A stretch of DNA of 64,000 bases from Streptomyces sp. NBC_00236 (GCF_036195045.1 NZ_CP108100.1:62001-126000); one strand, 5' to 3'; counted from the first letter of the stretch, positions 19,501 through 27,850 are shown. A program made the numbers and translations. Notes: a model not told the origin generated them from the sequence alone.

Positions 19501-19972
19501 TCCAGCCGCTGTTGGCGGTCACCTGCACACGGATGTACCGGGCCTCCGTCGCGGCGAATCCGAGGGTCACGGTATTGCCCGCTGCCGGGCTGAACTCCCG
19601 GGCCGCGGAGGCGGACAGGGTACTGAAGGTGCTCCCGTCCGTGCTGCCCTGGATCCCGATGGTCTGGGCCCGGGCCTCCCAGGTCGCCGGCAGCTTCAGC
19701 ACCACCTGGTCGACGTCGAACCGGCTGCCGAGGTCGATCCGAACCCACTGCGGGAGTGTGCCGGTGCTCTCCCAGTACGTCTGCTGGCTGCCGTCGGCCA
19801 CGTTGGCGGCCGGGTAGGCGCCGTGCGCACCGCTGGTCGTCACCTGCTTGCCGAGGGCGAGGTCGGGGACCTGTACGGCTGCCGAGGCGGCGACCGGCAG
19901 AAGGCCGACGGTCATCAGCGCGGCGGTCACCGCGCCGACGGCCAGCCGCCGTCCCAGTTGCTTCCATCTCAT
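16574..19972 (-). CDS. Secreted GH87 alpha-1,3-glucanase (mutanase/mycodextranase), multidomain
   Basis: GH87 enzymes hydrolyse alpha-1,3-glucan, a polymer of fungal walls and dental biofilm. The 1132-residue precursor has a signal peptide (1 to about 31), two discoidin-like carbohydrate-binding domains (about 36-170 and 184-320), two CARDB repeats (about 324-430 and 437-540), a CBM35/CBM6-like domain (about 550-710) and the GH87 beta-helix (about 720-1132). Asp907, Asp930 and Asp931 have the same spacing (23 and 24) as the three catalytic aspartates reported for the Paenibacillus enzyme. ATG 19972 gives a clean signal peptide. The modular build fits attack on insoluble fungal wall glucan. 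Confidence 0.9.
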   Translation of the reverse strand: MRWKQLGRRLAVGAVTAALMTVGLLPVAASAAVQVPDLALGKQVTTSGAHGAYPAANVADGSQQTYWESTGTLPQWVRIDLGSRFDVDQVVLKLPATWEARAQTIGIQGSTDGSTFSTLSASAAREFSPAAGNTVTLGFAATEARYIRVQVTANSGWNAAQLSQVEVRGEDTGSDPGPSPAVGSNLALNKPIEASSSVQTYVASNANDDKTGTYWESGGHPATLTVKLGADADIEAVVVKLSPDQAWATRTQSMEVLGRGQSATGFTQLKARADYVFDPSANENTVTIPVTGRYADVQLKFSSNSGAPGAQAAEIQVVGTAAPNPDLTVSELTWSPASPSEKDDVTVDATVRNTGTAAAAATTVDVSLEGAAAGSAPVAALAAGASATVRIDVGRRAMGAYSVSAVVDPADTVVEQDNSNNSRTAATKLEIGQSPGPDLEVLGITSTPSNPAVGAPVTFSVSVRNRGTTEVGSPTVTRLLAESTTLNGATGAIPAGGTVTVAVSGTWTAKSGGANLTATADATGVVAETNENNNVFSRAIVVGRGAAVPYTEYEAEAGDYRGTLLTSDRERTFGHTNFATESSGRQSVRLDSTGQFVEVTSTVPSNSLVVRNSIPDALGGGGTQATISLYVNGTFARKLTLSSKHSWLYGDTDSPEGLTNTPQADARRLFDESHALLGQSYPAGTKFRLQRDAGDAASFYVIDLVDLEQVAPAAAQPAGCTSITAYGAVPNDGIDDTDAIQRAVTADQNGDIGCVWIPPGQWRQEQKILTDDPLNRGQYNQVGISDVTIRGAGMWHSQLYTLTAPQDAGGINHPHEGNFGFDIDDNTKISDLAIFGSGTIRGGDGNAEGGVGLNGRFGQHTEITNVWLEHANVGVWVGRDYSNIPELWGPGDDLRFTGMRIRNTYADGINFANGTRNSTVFNSSFRNTGDDSLAVWSSKYVKDPSVDIGHDNHFRNNTIQLPWRANGIAVYGGYGNTIENNIISDTMNYPGIMLATDHDPLPFSGETLIANNALHRTGGAFWGEAQEFGAITLFAASQNIPGVTIRDTDIHDSTYDGIQFKSGGGSVPGAQISNVRIENSVNGAGILAHGGARGSATLTDVTITGSADGDVVVEPGSQFVINGSAGKETTRR

Positions 19973-20410
19973 GCTGTCCTCTGTTCCGTGGGGCCACGGG
20001 ACCGGGAGCGCGCGTGAAGGCGTCGCCGGCCGTACGACGCGCGCGGCGTCGTACGGCGGGACAAGGCCGGGTTGCGGGCTGCCGGTACACCGATGGGGGC
20101 GATCGGGGACGCCGGCAGGAGGGAAAGCAGGCCGCCCGCCGGAAACTCGCGCATCTAGCTTCGCTTTTTGAGCGATCTGATTCATTTTTTGCGGCGCTGC
20201 GGTGACAGGTTTCTAGCAGGTCACGCTTTTGTCAACGGTCCTCACACCGACATCCCCCGCGCACCGCTGTTTGTGCTGCTCAGCGCCACGTACCGAATCG
20301 CGGCGGGGCGGCGGTGCCCGCAACCACCTGCGGACGGATGCCTGCCGGGCCGGTCTGCGTGGATCTGCATAGTTCTGCGCGGTTCTGCGGGAGGTTCGAT
20401 CATCGAGGCT
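19973..20410. other. 438-base divergent region between GH87 and DNA ligase genes
   Basis: No gene is supported here. It holds the GH87 leader with a 29-base palindrome and, on the minus strand, a TTGACA at 20230-20235 that could be a -35 element, with a TAGAAA 14 bases further on (short spacing). No matching element for the ligase is obvious. Confidence 0.5.
20029..20057. promoter_or_regulatory. 12-base perfect dyad in the GH87 leader
   Basis: GCCGTACGACGC and GCGTCGTACGGC are separated by GCGCG. The element lies 57-85 bases upstream of the GH87 start. It may be an operator for a sugar-responsive repressor or an RNA hairpin in the leader; sequence alone does not decide. Confidence 0.55.
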
Positions 20411-21379
20411 ATGGCTCCGATTCCTCCCGGCACCCTCTGGTCGCCGCCGTCGATCGCCCCGATGCTGGCCGTGCCGGGCCCGCTTCCCGAGCCCGATGCG
20501 GACTGGGCGTTCGAGACCAAGTGGGACGGTGTCCGCTGCGTCCTGACCACGACGGGTGACGGATCGGTGCGACTGGCCTCGCGGGCGGGCAACGACATCA
20601 CGGTGACGTATCCGGAGCTGCAGGCCCTGGGCGGCGAACTGCGGGGGCGCGGTGTGGTCCTGGACGGTGAAGTCGTGGCCCTCGACGCGGCCGGACGGTC
20701 CGACTTCGGCCTGCTCCAGAGCCGGATGGGCGTGGCCGACGCACGGCGCGCCGGCCGCCTTGCGCTGGACTGTCCCGCCCATCTGATGATCTTCGACGTC
20801 ATGTACGTCGACGGGCTCGGTCTGCTGAGTGCGACGTACCGGGAGCGCCGCGAGATGCTGTCCGCCCTCGGTCTGAACGGGGCGCACTGGTCGGCACCGT
20901 CGAACGTGCACGGGCGCGGATCACAGGTGTGGGACGCCGTGGTCCGTGAAGGCCTGGAGGGCGTGGTCGCGAAGAGGCTCTCCTCCCCGTACCTGCCCGG
21001 CACCCGATCGGCTCACTGGCGCAAGACCAAGCGGGTGGAGACCCTGGACGTGGTCATCGGTGGCTGGACCCAGCGACGGGGCGCAGCGGCCGGTGTGCCG
21101 GGAGCAGTACTCGTCGGCGTCACCGGGCCCACCGGTCTGCGGTACGCGGGATCGGTGGGGTCGGGAATGTCCGAGCGTGAACAGAGCGAACTCACGGCGT
21201 ACTTCGCGGTCATCGCACGAGCGTCGTCCCCGTTCACCGACCCTGTCGACGTGGCCGGCGCGCACTGGGTGGAGCCGCGGCTGGTCGCGGAGGTCACCGC
21301 GACGCAATGGACCAGGGCCGGCCGGCTGCGCCATCCGGTCTGGCAACGGCTGCGACCGGATCTGACCCGCCTCGGCTGA
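20411..21379 (+). CDS. ATP-dependent DNA ligase (LigC-like, repair type)
   Basis: This 322-residue ligase carries the adenylation motif ETKWDG with the AMP-accepting lysine at residue 37, followed by motif III (FDVMYVDG), motif IV (EGLEGVVAKR) and motif V (WRKTKR). The C-terminal OB-fold contains GVTGPTGLRYAGSVGSG. The two-domain size is that of non-replicative actinobacterial ligases used in repair; the replicative enzyme is NAD-dependent. It lacks the polymerase and nuclease domains of LigD. ATG 20411 is the best in-frame start, although its ribosome site is unclear. Confidence 0.9.
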   Translation: MAPIPPGTLWSPPSIAPMLAVPGPLPEPDADWAFETKWDGVRCVLTTTGDGSVRLASRAGNDITVTYPELQALGGELRGRGVVLDGEVVALDAAGRSDFGLLQSRMGVADARRAGRLALDCPAHLMIFDVMYVDGLGLLSATYRERREMLSALGLNGAHWSAPSNVHGRGSQVWDAVVREGLEGVVAKRLSSPYLPGTRSAHWRKTKRVETLDVVIGGWTQRRGAAAGVPGAVLVGVTGPTGLRYAGSVGSGMSEREQSELTAYFAVIARASSPFTDPVDVAGAHWVEPRLVAEVTATQWTRAGRLRHPVWQRLRPDLTRLG

Positions 21380-21452
21380 CAGGGCCGGCGGGCACCTCCG
21401 ACGCGGGCCGGGCAGCCCGTGCCCGGACTGCGGCCTCTGACAGGATCGCGCC

Positions 21453-22256
21453 ATGGCTGAACACGACGCGGAGCGCGGCTACCTTCTGGACAACCGGCAG
21501 TCGGAGGCGGGCATCCGTTTCGGGGCTCTCAGCGAGCTCTTCGATCCGGGGACGTTCCGGCATGTCGACCGGCTCGGCATCACCACCGGCATGCGGTGCT
21601 GGGAGGTCGGCGCCGGCTCTCTCTCCGTACCCCTGGGGCTGGCCGAGCGGGTCGGCCCGACCGGAGCGGTGGTCGCCACCGACATCGACGTGTCGTGGAC
21701 CGAGGGCGTCACCGACGGCGTGGTCGAGGTGCTGCGCCATGACGTGGCGGCCGACCCGCCGCCTCCCGGCGGTTTCGACCTGGTCCACGCCAGGCTGGTC
21801 CTGGTGCACGTCACCGACCGGGCCGAGGCGCTGCGCCGCATGGTCCAGGCGCTCCGGCCGGGCGGGCGACTGCTCCTGGAGGACGCCGACCCGGGGTTGC
21901 AGCCGCTGCTCTGCCCCGACGAGTCCGGTCCGCAGCAGCGGCTCGCCAACCGGCTGCGCTCCGGGTTCCGCTCGCTGATGGCGGCCCGGGGCGCGGACCT
22001 CACGTACGGGCGGACCCTGCCCAGGCTGCTGCGCGAAGCCGGCCTGGAGGACGTACAGGCCGACGCGTACTTCCCGATCACCTCGCCTGCGTGTTCCGTC
22101 CTGGAGGCCGCGACCGTGCGGCAGATCCGCGGCCTTCTGGTGTCGGAGGGGCTCGCCACCGACGACGAGATCGAGCGCCACCTGGCCAACGTCGCCACCG
22201 GCCGCCTCGACCTCGCCACCGCTCCCATGATCTCCGCGTGGGGGCGGCGCCCGTGA
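21453..22256 (+). CDS. Class I SAM-dependent methyltransferase
   Basis: A 267-residue methyltransferase with motif I CWEVGAGSLSVPLGLA (residues 49-64) and the acidic strand-2 end VVATDID. The serine in place of the second motif glycine (EVGAGSLS) is a common variant. FDLVHARLVLVHV and LRPGGRLLLED match strands 4 and 5. The partner region PACSVLEAATVRQIRGLL suggests a small-molecule substrate, which I cannot name. It starts 73 bases after the DNA ligase stop without a terminator, so the two may be co-transcribed. Confidence 0.85.
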   Translation: MAEHDAERGYLLDNRQSEAGIRFGALSELFDPGTFRHVDRLGITTGMRCWEVGAGSLSVPLGLAERVGPTGAVVATDIDVSWTEGVTDGVVEVLRHDVAADPPPPGGFDLVHARLVLVHVTDRAEALRRMVQALRPGGRLLLEDADPGLQPLLCPDESGPQQRLANRLRSGFRSLMAARGADLTYGRTLPRLLREAGLEDVQADAYFPITSPACSVLEAATVRQIRGLLVSEGLATDDEIERHLANVATGRLDLATAPMISAWGRRP

Positions 22257-22362
22257 CCTCGCGCGGAGCAGCCGCATCGGCCTGGGCGCGGAAGGAGGAT
22301 CCGGCAGAATCGGTCAGGAATCAAGAAGCGCGGGTCGCAGGGGCGGATCTAGCATGATCGCC

Positions 22363-22773
22363 ATGGACATCAGCATTCACACGAGCTTCCTTCCGCACGA
22401 CGACCCGGACGCGTCCGTGGCCTTCTACCGCGACGTTCTCGGCTTCGAGGTCCGCAGCGACGTCGGGCAGGGCAAGATGCGCTGGATCACGGTGGGGCCC
22501 GCCGGGCAGCCCAGCACGTCGATCCTGCTGGCGCCGCCGGCCGTCGACCCCGGCATCACCGAGGACGAGCGCCGCACCATCACCGAAATGATGGCCAAGG
22601 GCACCTACGGATGGATCCTGCTGGCCACCCCGGACCTCGACTCCGTGTTCGAGAAGGTGCAGTCGAGCGATACCGAGGTGGTCCAGGAGCCGACCGAGCA
22701 GCCGTACGGCATCCGCGACTGCGCCTTCCGTGACCCGGCAGGCAACCTGGTCCGCATTCAGGAGCTCCGCTGA
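22363..22773 (+). CDS. VOC family (glyoxalase-like) protein
   Basis: A 136-residue single-module pair of vicinal oxygen chelate folds. DPDASVAFYRDVLGFEV is the family's first helix-strand and FRDPAGNLVRIQE the last strand. VOC proteins include glyoxalases, dioxygenases and antibiotic-binding proteins, and metal ligands cannot be assigned with confidence. The start is taken at ATG 22363 because homologues begin MDISIH; ATG 22354 is also in frame. In Streptomyces this type commonly sits beside an AraC regulator, as here (86 bases to the next gene), which supports a two-gene unit. Confidence 0.85.
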   Translation: MDISIHTSFLPHDDPDASVAFYRDVLGFEVRSDVGQGKMRWITVGPAGQPSTSILLAPPAVDPGITEDERRTITEMMAKGTYGWILLATPDLDSVFEKVQSSDTEVVQEPTEQPYGIRDCAFRDPAGNLVRIQELR

Positions 22774-22859
22774 ACCGTCGGGCTGACGGACCGCCCCGCT
22801 CCCTACGGGGCAACGCCGCACTCCAGGCACGCACCCGAAGCCGACGAAACGGAGCTCGT

Positions 22860-23312
22860 ATGTGTCTCCCCGCGTGGGGGCGTGCCCGCATCACGGCACA
22901 GCGCCTGAACGACCTCGCACGCCTGCGTCGCGTACGCGACCGCATCGACCGGGAGTACGCGCAGCCACTGGACGTCGAAGCGCTCGCCCGCGGCGCCGCC
23001 ATGCAGGCCGGGCAGCTCAGCCGTCAGTTCCGGCTGGCCTACGGCAAGTCCCCGTACGCGTATCTGATGGCCCGTCGTATCGAGCGTGCCGGCGGCCTGC
23101 TGCTCCACCGCGACCTCGACGACGCCGATATCCGCCGCATGGTCGGCTGTTCGTCGCCGGGTGTCTTCCGCAGGCACTTCACCGAGCTGGTGGGCATGCC
23201 GCCCCACGCCTACCGCCGGCGCGCCGTCGGCACCGTGGCGGACATGACGCCATGGGTGCCGGAACAGGCGACACGGACAGCGACAGCCGGGCTCGCCACC
23301 ACGGGGGCCTGA
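22860..23312 (+). CDS. AraC-family regulator with no sensor domain
   Basis: A 150-residue protein made almost wholly of the AraC double helix-turn-helix: DRIDREYAQPLDVEALARGAAMQAGQL-type first unit (about 27-60) and GCSSPGVFRRHFTELVGMPPHAYRRR (about 97-122). No ligand-binding domain precedes it, so it must respond through another protein or by level alone. The second recognition helix differs from the usual VGCSSLGTFSTRF form by RRMVGCSSPGVFRRHF. ATG 22860 has GGAG five bases upstream. It follows the VOC gene and probably controls it. Confidence 0.85.
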   Translation: MCLPAWGRARITAQRLNDLARLRRVRDRIDREYAQPLDVEALARGAAMQAGQLSRQFRLAYGKSPYAYLMARRIERAGGLLLHRDLDDADIRRMVGCSSPGVFRRHFTELVGMPPHAYRRRAVGTVADMTPWVPEQATRTATAGLATTGA

Positions 23313-23352
23313 GGAGGGATTGCGGTGCAGCCGGGACACTGCCCGGGGAGAA

Positions 23353-23390
23353 GGCAAGAGGGATGCTCCACCTCTTGCCACTTTTAACTT
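23353..23390 (+). terminator. Terminator of the VOC-AraC unit
   Basis: GGCAAGAGG (23353-23361) pairs perfectly with CCTCTTGCC (23371-23379) across a nine-base loop, and a T-rich run (ACTTTTAACTT) follows. It is a classic intrinsic terminator, rare in such GC-rich DNA, and isolates helR from the upstream genes. Confidence 0.75.
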
Positions 23391-23402
23391 ATAGCGCAGT
23401 GG

Positions 23403-23422
23403 GGGGCTTGCCGCAAGGCCCC
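23403..23422. promoter_or_regulatory. Rifamycin-associated element (RAE) upstream of helR
   Basis: GGGGCTTGCCGCAAGGCCCC is an imperfect palindrome that matches, from memory, the RAE found upstream of rifamycin-inactivating and helR genes in actinomycetes. It lies 224 bases before the helR start. A TTGCCG inside it and a CAGAAT 19 bases further on could be -35 and -10 boxes, so the element may overlap the promoter. A TATAGC at 23390-23395 is an alternative -10. Confidence 0.75.
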
Positions 23423-23645
23423 CGCCGTACCGCAGAATCACTCGTCGGCGTCCGAAGCCGGTGACGCCGGAAGCTGCGGAAACAGGAGATTCACTCAGTG
23501 CATATGTGTGTGCCGGTTCACGGGTTGCGCCACGACGGCGACCCGTTGGTGGAACCCGGCGTGCGGTCGCGGGCACCGCACGACGAGGTGCGGGAATGCG
23601 CACCGCCCCGGTTCCCGGGCTCGACCGCGGATCGGAGCTGATGGC

Positions 23646-25790
23646 ATGAACCCCTTGAGCACCAGCGCGTTCGATCTGCCCGACCGGCTCGCCGTCAAGG
23701 CCGACCCCCATCTGATCGCCGCTGACGAAGAGCACTTCGCGGCCATCGCCGAGTGCCTGGAACAGTCGGTCGCCGAACTCTCCGCACGCCTCGATGCCGA
23801 ACGCAGGTCGCCAGGCGGCATGGGCCGCCAGGCGATGGACCGGGACATCGAGATCCACCGGCTGACCGCCCGGCTGCGTACACTGCGCCGGTTCGGCCTG
23901 GACCTCTGTCTCGGGCACATGGTCGGCGCGGACGATCCCGAGCCCGTGTACGTGGGGCGGCTGGGCCTCACGGACAGCACGGGCCGTCGCCTGCTGACCG
24001 ACTGGCGCTCCCCCGCGGCCGAGCCCTTCTTCGGAGCCACCCATGCCAACCCGATGGGCCTGGCGAGCCGCCGCAGGTACCGCTGGACCCGCGGCCGGGT
24101 CAGTGACTTCTGGGACGAGGTGTTCACGCCGGACGGGGGCGCCGGGCACGCGGCGCTCGACGACCAGTCCGCCTTCATCGCCACGCTCGGCGGCAACCGG
24201 TCGGCACGGATGCGCGATGTGCTCGGCACCATCCAGGCCGACCAGGACGCCGTCATCCGTGCGGGATCCCGCGGCGCACTCGTCGTCGACGGCGGCCCGG
24301 GTACCGGAAAGACCGTCGTCGCCCTGCACCGTTCCGCGTACCTCCTCTACTCCGATCCGCGCCTCGGCCACCACCGCGGCGGCGTGCTGTTCGTCGGTCC
24401 GCACGAGCCGTATCTCGGCTACGTGGCCGACGTCCTGCCGAGCCTCGGCGAGGAGGGCGTGCAGACCTGCACCCTGCGCAACCTGGTCACCGAGGGAGCC
24501 GCGGCAGGGGTCGAGGCCGACCCGGACGTGGCCCGGCTCAAGTCGTCCGCGGATCTGGTGAAGGCCATCGAGGCCGCTGTCAGGTTCTACGAGGATCCCC
24601 CCGCCAAGAGCATGACGGTCACGACCCAGTGGTCCGACATCCGGCTGAGCGCGGCCGACTGGGCGGTGGCGTTCGAATCGGCACCCGGAATCCCGCACAA
24701 CGAGGCGCGTGACCAGATCCTGGAGGAGCTGGTCACGATCCTGGTGGACCGGGACAACAGCGACGTTCCGGAGCACCTGCTCCGGAAATCCCTTCTGCAG
24801 AACCGGGAGCTGCTCGCGGAATTCGACGGTGCGTGGCCGCTGGTCGACGCGGCCGATCTGGTCGGGGACCTGTGGTCGGTACCCGCCTATCTGCGCGTCT
24901 GCGCTCCCTGGCTGAGCCGCGACGACGTGTCCCGGCTCCAGCGCGGGGACGCCCGGGCCTGGACGGTGTCCGACCTGCCCCTGCTCGACGCGGCACGCCA
25001 GCGGCTCGGCGACCCGGAGACATCGCTGCGCAGACGGCGGCACGCCGCGGAGGTCGCGTCCGAGCGTGAGCACATGGCCCATGTCATCGACTCCCTGCTC
25101 GAAGCCGATGCCGACGGTGAAGGCGCGGTCACGATGCTGCACGGCCAGGACCTGAAGGACACCCTGGTCGACGGATCCGCACGGGTGGGCGGTGAACCGG
25201 ACCTGCTTGCCGGGCCGTTCGCGCACATCGTCGTGGACGAGGCCCAGGAACTGACCGACGCGGAATGGCAGATGCTGCTGCTCCGCTGCCCGTCCCGGAG
25301 CTTCACCATCGTCGGGGACCGCGCGCAGGCCAGGCACGGATTCACGGAGTCCTGGCAGGAACGACTGGAACGCGTCGGGTTCGACCGGATCAACCGGGCA
25401 TCCCTGAGCATCAACTACCGGACGCCGGAAGAGGTCATGTCGGAGGCCGAGCCGGTCATCCGGGCCGCGCTGCCCGATGCCAACGTGCCGGCCTCCGTCC
25501 GCAGCAGCGGCATTCCCGTGGTCCGCGGATCCGCTGACGAGCTCGACGCGGTCCTCGACACATGGCTCGCCGCACACGCCGAAGGGATCGCCTGCGTCAT
25601 CGGCGATCCCACGTTCCGGGCGAGGCCCCGGGTCCGTTCGCTGACCCCTGAGCTGTCGAAGGGCCTCGAGTTCGACCTGGTCGTCCTCGTCGACCCGGAA
25701 CAATTCGGAACGGGCATCGAAGGAGCGGTCGACCGCTATGTGGCCATGACCCGCGCGACCCAGCGGCTTGTCGTCCTCACCAGCCCGTGA
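23646..25790 (+). CDS. helR: HelR, RNA polymerase-recycling ATPase (rifamycin tolerance)
   Basis: HelR is a HelD-type superfamily 1 ATPase that binds RNA polymerase, displaces rifamycins and protects transcription. The 714-residue protein has an N-terminal helical arm (to about residue 75, EQSVAELSARLDAERRS), the insertion YVGRLGLTDSTGRRLLTDWRSP, Walker A GGPGTGKT (about 216-223), Walker B VVDEAQELTD, and helicase-type motifs in INYRTPEEV and VAMTRATQRL. ATG 23646 has GGAG eight bases upstream and matches the remembered N-terminus. The long leader contains an RAE, which fits induction by rifamycin. A 62-codon GTG frame (23461-23649) overlaps the start by ATGA and could couple translation. Confidence 0.9.
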   Translation: MNPLSTSAFDLPDRLAVKADPHLIAADEEHFAAIAECLEQSVAELSARLDAERRSPGGMGRQAMDRDIEIHRLTARLRTLRRFGLDLCLGHMVGADDPEPVYVGRLGLTDSTGRRLLTDWRSPAAEPFFGATHANPMGLASRRRYRWTRGRVSDFWDEVFTPDGGAGHAALDDQSAFIATLGGNRSARMRDVLGTIQADQDAVIRAGSRGALVVDGGPGTGKTVVALHRSAYLLYSDPRLGHHRGGVLFVGPHEPYLGYVADVLPSLGEEGVQTCTLRNLVTEGAAAGVEADPDVARLKSSADLVKAIEAAVRFYEDPPAKSMTVTTQWSDIRLSAADWAVAFESAPGIPHNEARDQILEELVTILVDRDNSDVPEHLLRKSLLQNRELLAEFDGAWPLVDAADLVGDLWSVPAYLRVCAPWLSRDDVSRLQRGDARAWTVSDLPLLDAARQRLGDPETSLRRRRHAAEVASEREHMAHVIDSLLEADADGEGAVTMLHGQDLKDTLVDGSARVGGEPDLLAGPFAHIVVDEAQELTDAEWQMLLLRCPSRSFTIVGDRAQARHGFTESWQERLERVGFDRINRASLSINYRTPEEVMSEAEPVIRAALPDANVPASVRSSGIPVVRGSADELDAVLDTWLAAHAEGIACVIGDPTFRARPRVRSLTPELSKGLEFDLVVLVDPEQFGTGIEGAVDRYVAMTRATQRLVVLTSP

Positions 25791-25842
25791 CGGCGTCGGC
25801 ACGGCCCCCGCGGCGGCGGTCATGCCGACGGCACACTGCCGC

Positions 25843-25895
25843 CGCGCACCGTCCGTCCGGAACCATCGGCACCGGAGCCGGACGGACGGTGCGCG
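25843..25895. terminator. Very strong bidirectional terminator
   Basis: An 18-base perfect stem (25843-25860 with 25878-25895) and a 17-base loop lie between the convergent helR and pectate lyase genes. Its length exceeds the other terminators in this window. Confidence 0.85.
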
Positions 25896-25900
25896 CGCCG

Positions 25901-27460
25901 CTATCCGGCGTAGGTCTCGAACTCGGCGATCTTCGGGGTGCCGGTGGAGCCGGTGATCTGGAAGGTGATCTTGCGCAGCGAGGTCCGCGGGATCGAGATG
26001 GCGCCCGCTCCGGTTCCGGTGGCCAGCACCGCGCCGGTGTCCCCGTTCAGCACCTTCCAGGTCCCGATGCTGCCGGCGGAACCGGAAGCCTCCCGGATGT
26101 TGACGGACGAGACGGAGGTCGCGGTCCCCCACTTGACCGAGACCGAGCCGGTGGCCCCGGCGGGCGACCAGTAGGTGCTCAGGTCACCGTCCCGTACGTT
26201 GCCGTAGCTCGTCCCGTCGGCCTTGCTTGACCCGTCGGCGCCGGCGGCGATGCTGAGGTTGGTCCCGGTCGGGTCCGGTGTCGGGTCGGTCGGGTCCGGG
26301 GTGGGGTCGGTCGGGTCGGGCGTCGGGTCGGTCGGGTCCGGGGTCGGCGTCTGCGTCGAGCAGTTGCCGTCCGATACCTTCAGCCCCTTGTTGGCGCCCG
26401 CGGTCTGGGCCACGATGCCGGGCACGCAGGATGCCGCGTCGAGGCTGTAGGCGTAGGGGATGCTGACCGTGGTGTTGGACTTCGGGTCGGGACCGGCCGG
26501 GTTGTTCTCACTGCCGGGGGCGGACCAGGTCACGTTGTCGAACGTGTTCCCGCTGACCTGCCAGTATCCGGCCGCGTCGGTGTAGAAGGTGCCCAGGACG
26601 TCCTTGGAGTCCTTGAAGTAGTTGTTGTCCACCTTCGCGCGAGCCCCGGCACGGGAGTTGATCCCGGACTCGTTCAGCTTCACGTAGTAGTTGTTGTAGA
26701 TGTGGGCGATTCCACCCCGCAACAGGGGGGTGCGGGAGTCGAGGTTCTCGTACAGGTTGTGGTGGAACGTGACGAAGCCGTTGGAGAGTTCGGTCTCGCT
26801 CGACCCGATGAGTCCGCCGCGGCCGGAGTTGCGCAGGGTGCTGTAGGACAACGTCACGTACTGCGTGTTGTCCTTCATGTCGAAGAGGCCGTCGAACCCT
26901 TCCGACTCTCCTCCCGACGCCTCCAGGCTGCTGTGGTCGACCCAGACGTTGCGGACGTCGCTCTCCATGCCGATGGCGTCACCGCCGTTGGACGTGGGCG
27001 ACCCCGACTTCTTGACGTTCCGGACGGTCACGTTCTGGATGATGATGTTGCTCGACTGGCGTATGTGGATGCCCAGTTGATCGAACACGGCCCCACTGCC
27101 GACTCCGACGATCGTGACGTTGCTGATCTGCTTGAGCTCGATCACGCCGGCCGCGGTGTTGCAGCTGTCGCCGGACACCTTGGCGGTGTTGGCGTGGTTG
27201 ATCGTCCCCTCGACCTCGATGGTGATGGGGGTGCTGCTGCTGGCCCGGCTGCACAGGGCCTGGTGGATCGCGGTGCCCGTGGTGGCCCGGACCGTCTGTC
27301 CGCCCGCACCGCCGGTGGTCCCGCCGTTCTGCGTCGCGTAGCCGGTGGCCCCGGTGGTCGCGGCCGATGCCGACGGCATCGACACGACGACACCGGTCGC
27401 GGCGGCGAGGGTGGCCGTGGTGAGCGCCGCGTACAGGCGCAGTGCGACTCGTCTTTTCAC
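25901..27460 (-). CDS. Secreted PL1 pectate lyase with C-terminal carbohydrate-binding domain
   Basis: PL1 lyases cleave polygalacturonate by beta-elimination with calcium. The 519-residue precursor has a signal peptide (1 to about 33), the parallel beta-helix (about 40-368) and a discoidin-like domain (about 400-519), joined by four PTPDPTD repeats (371-398). VWVDH (172-176), FDGLFD (189-194, calcium site) and RTPLLRGG with Arg243 and Arg248 mark the active region. GTG 27460 has GGAG eight bases before it. Together with GH87 it suggests a plant- or fungus-degrading lifestyle. Two LacI-like palindromes lie 390-475 bases upstream. Confidence 0.92.
   Translation of the reverse strand: MKRRVALRLYAALTTATLAAATGVVVSMPSASAATTGATGYATQNGGTTGGAGGQTVRATTGTAIHQALCSRASSSTPITIEVEGTINHANTAKVSGDSCNTAAGVIELKQISNVTIVGVGSGAVFDQLGIHIRQSSNIIIQNVTVRNVKKSGSPTSNGGDAIGMESDVRNVWVDHSSLEASGGESEGFDGLFDMKDNTQYVTLSYSTLRNSGRGGLIGSSETELSNGFVTFHHNLYENLDSRTPLLRGGIAHIYNNYYVKLNESGINSRAGARAKVDNNYFKDSKDVLGTFYTDAAGYWQVSGNTFDNVTWSAPGSENNPAGPDPKSNTTVSIPYAYSLDAASCVPGIVAQTAGANKGLKVSDGNCSTQTPTPDPTDPTPDPTDPTPDPTDPTPDPTGTNLSIAAGADGSSKADGTSYGNVRDGDLSTYWSPAGATGSVSVKWGTATSVSSVNIREASGSAGSIGTWKVLNGDTGAVLATGTGAGAISIPRTSLRKITFQITGSTGTPKIAEFETYAG
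26267..26350 (-). repeat. Four tandem 21-base repeats coding the PTPDPTD linker
   Basis: Codons for PTPDPTD repeat four times in the pectate lyase linker. Such flexible Pro-rich linkers space catalytic and binding domains; at DNA level they can change copy number. Confidence 0.8.
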
Positions 27461-27850
27461 GCTGGTATCTCCTTGTTCGTCTTCGATGCCGGATACAAAA
27501 TGGCATGCCCATGTCATCTCGGCGGTCCGTCCGTCGACTGCCGTTCTCACTGGACAGGCCCGATCGGCGTGGTGGCACGTGCTCTTGTCGGTGCGATGGG
27601 GCGGGCCGCGCTCTTGCGACCTGAAGCTGTGTCGGCGCCGGCCGCGGGATCACCGCTGCCGCAAAGGGTCGTCGCCCTCGAACTCCCCAAGGACGGCTCG
27701 ATGCGTCGTCACCATGGCGTGGTTCGTGACCCCATGACGTGCCGGCACCGTGAGTGCAGTCCCGTTCCGGATCACTGGCGGCTCGTTCATGAGGTCGCAG
27801 CAACTGCCCTGCCACGACTCCACTGCCACCGGAACGGGGTTGACTGAATG

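Noticed and set aside
16406..20017. Very long plus-strand frame over the GH87 gene
   Set aside because: It mirrors the third-codon bias of the minus strand; the GH87 protein has clear domains, while the antisense product is low-complexity.
23461..23649. 62-codon frame as a real gene
   Set aside because: Composition is Arg/Pro-rich without conservation cues; kept only as a possible coupling element in the findings.
22803..26132. 1109-residue minus-strand frame across VOC, AraC and helR
   Set aside because: It is open only because of codon bias; helR and its motifs lie on the plus strand.
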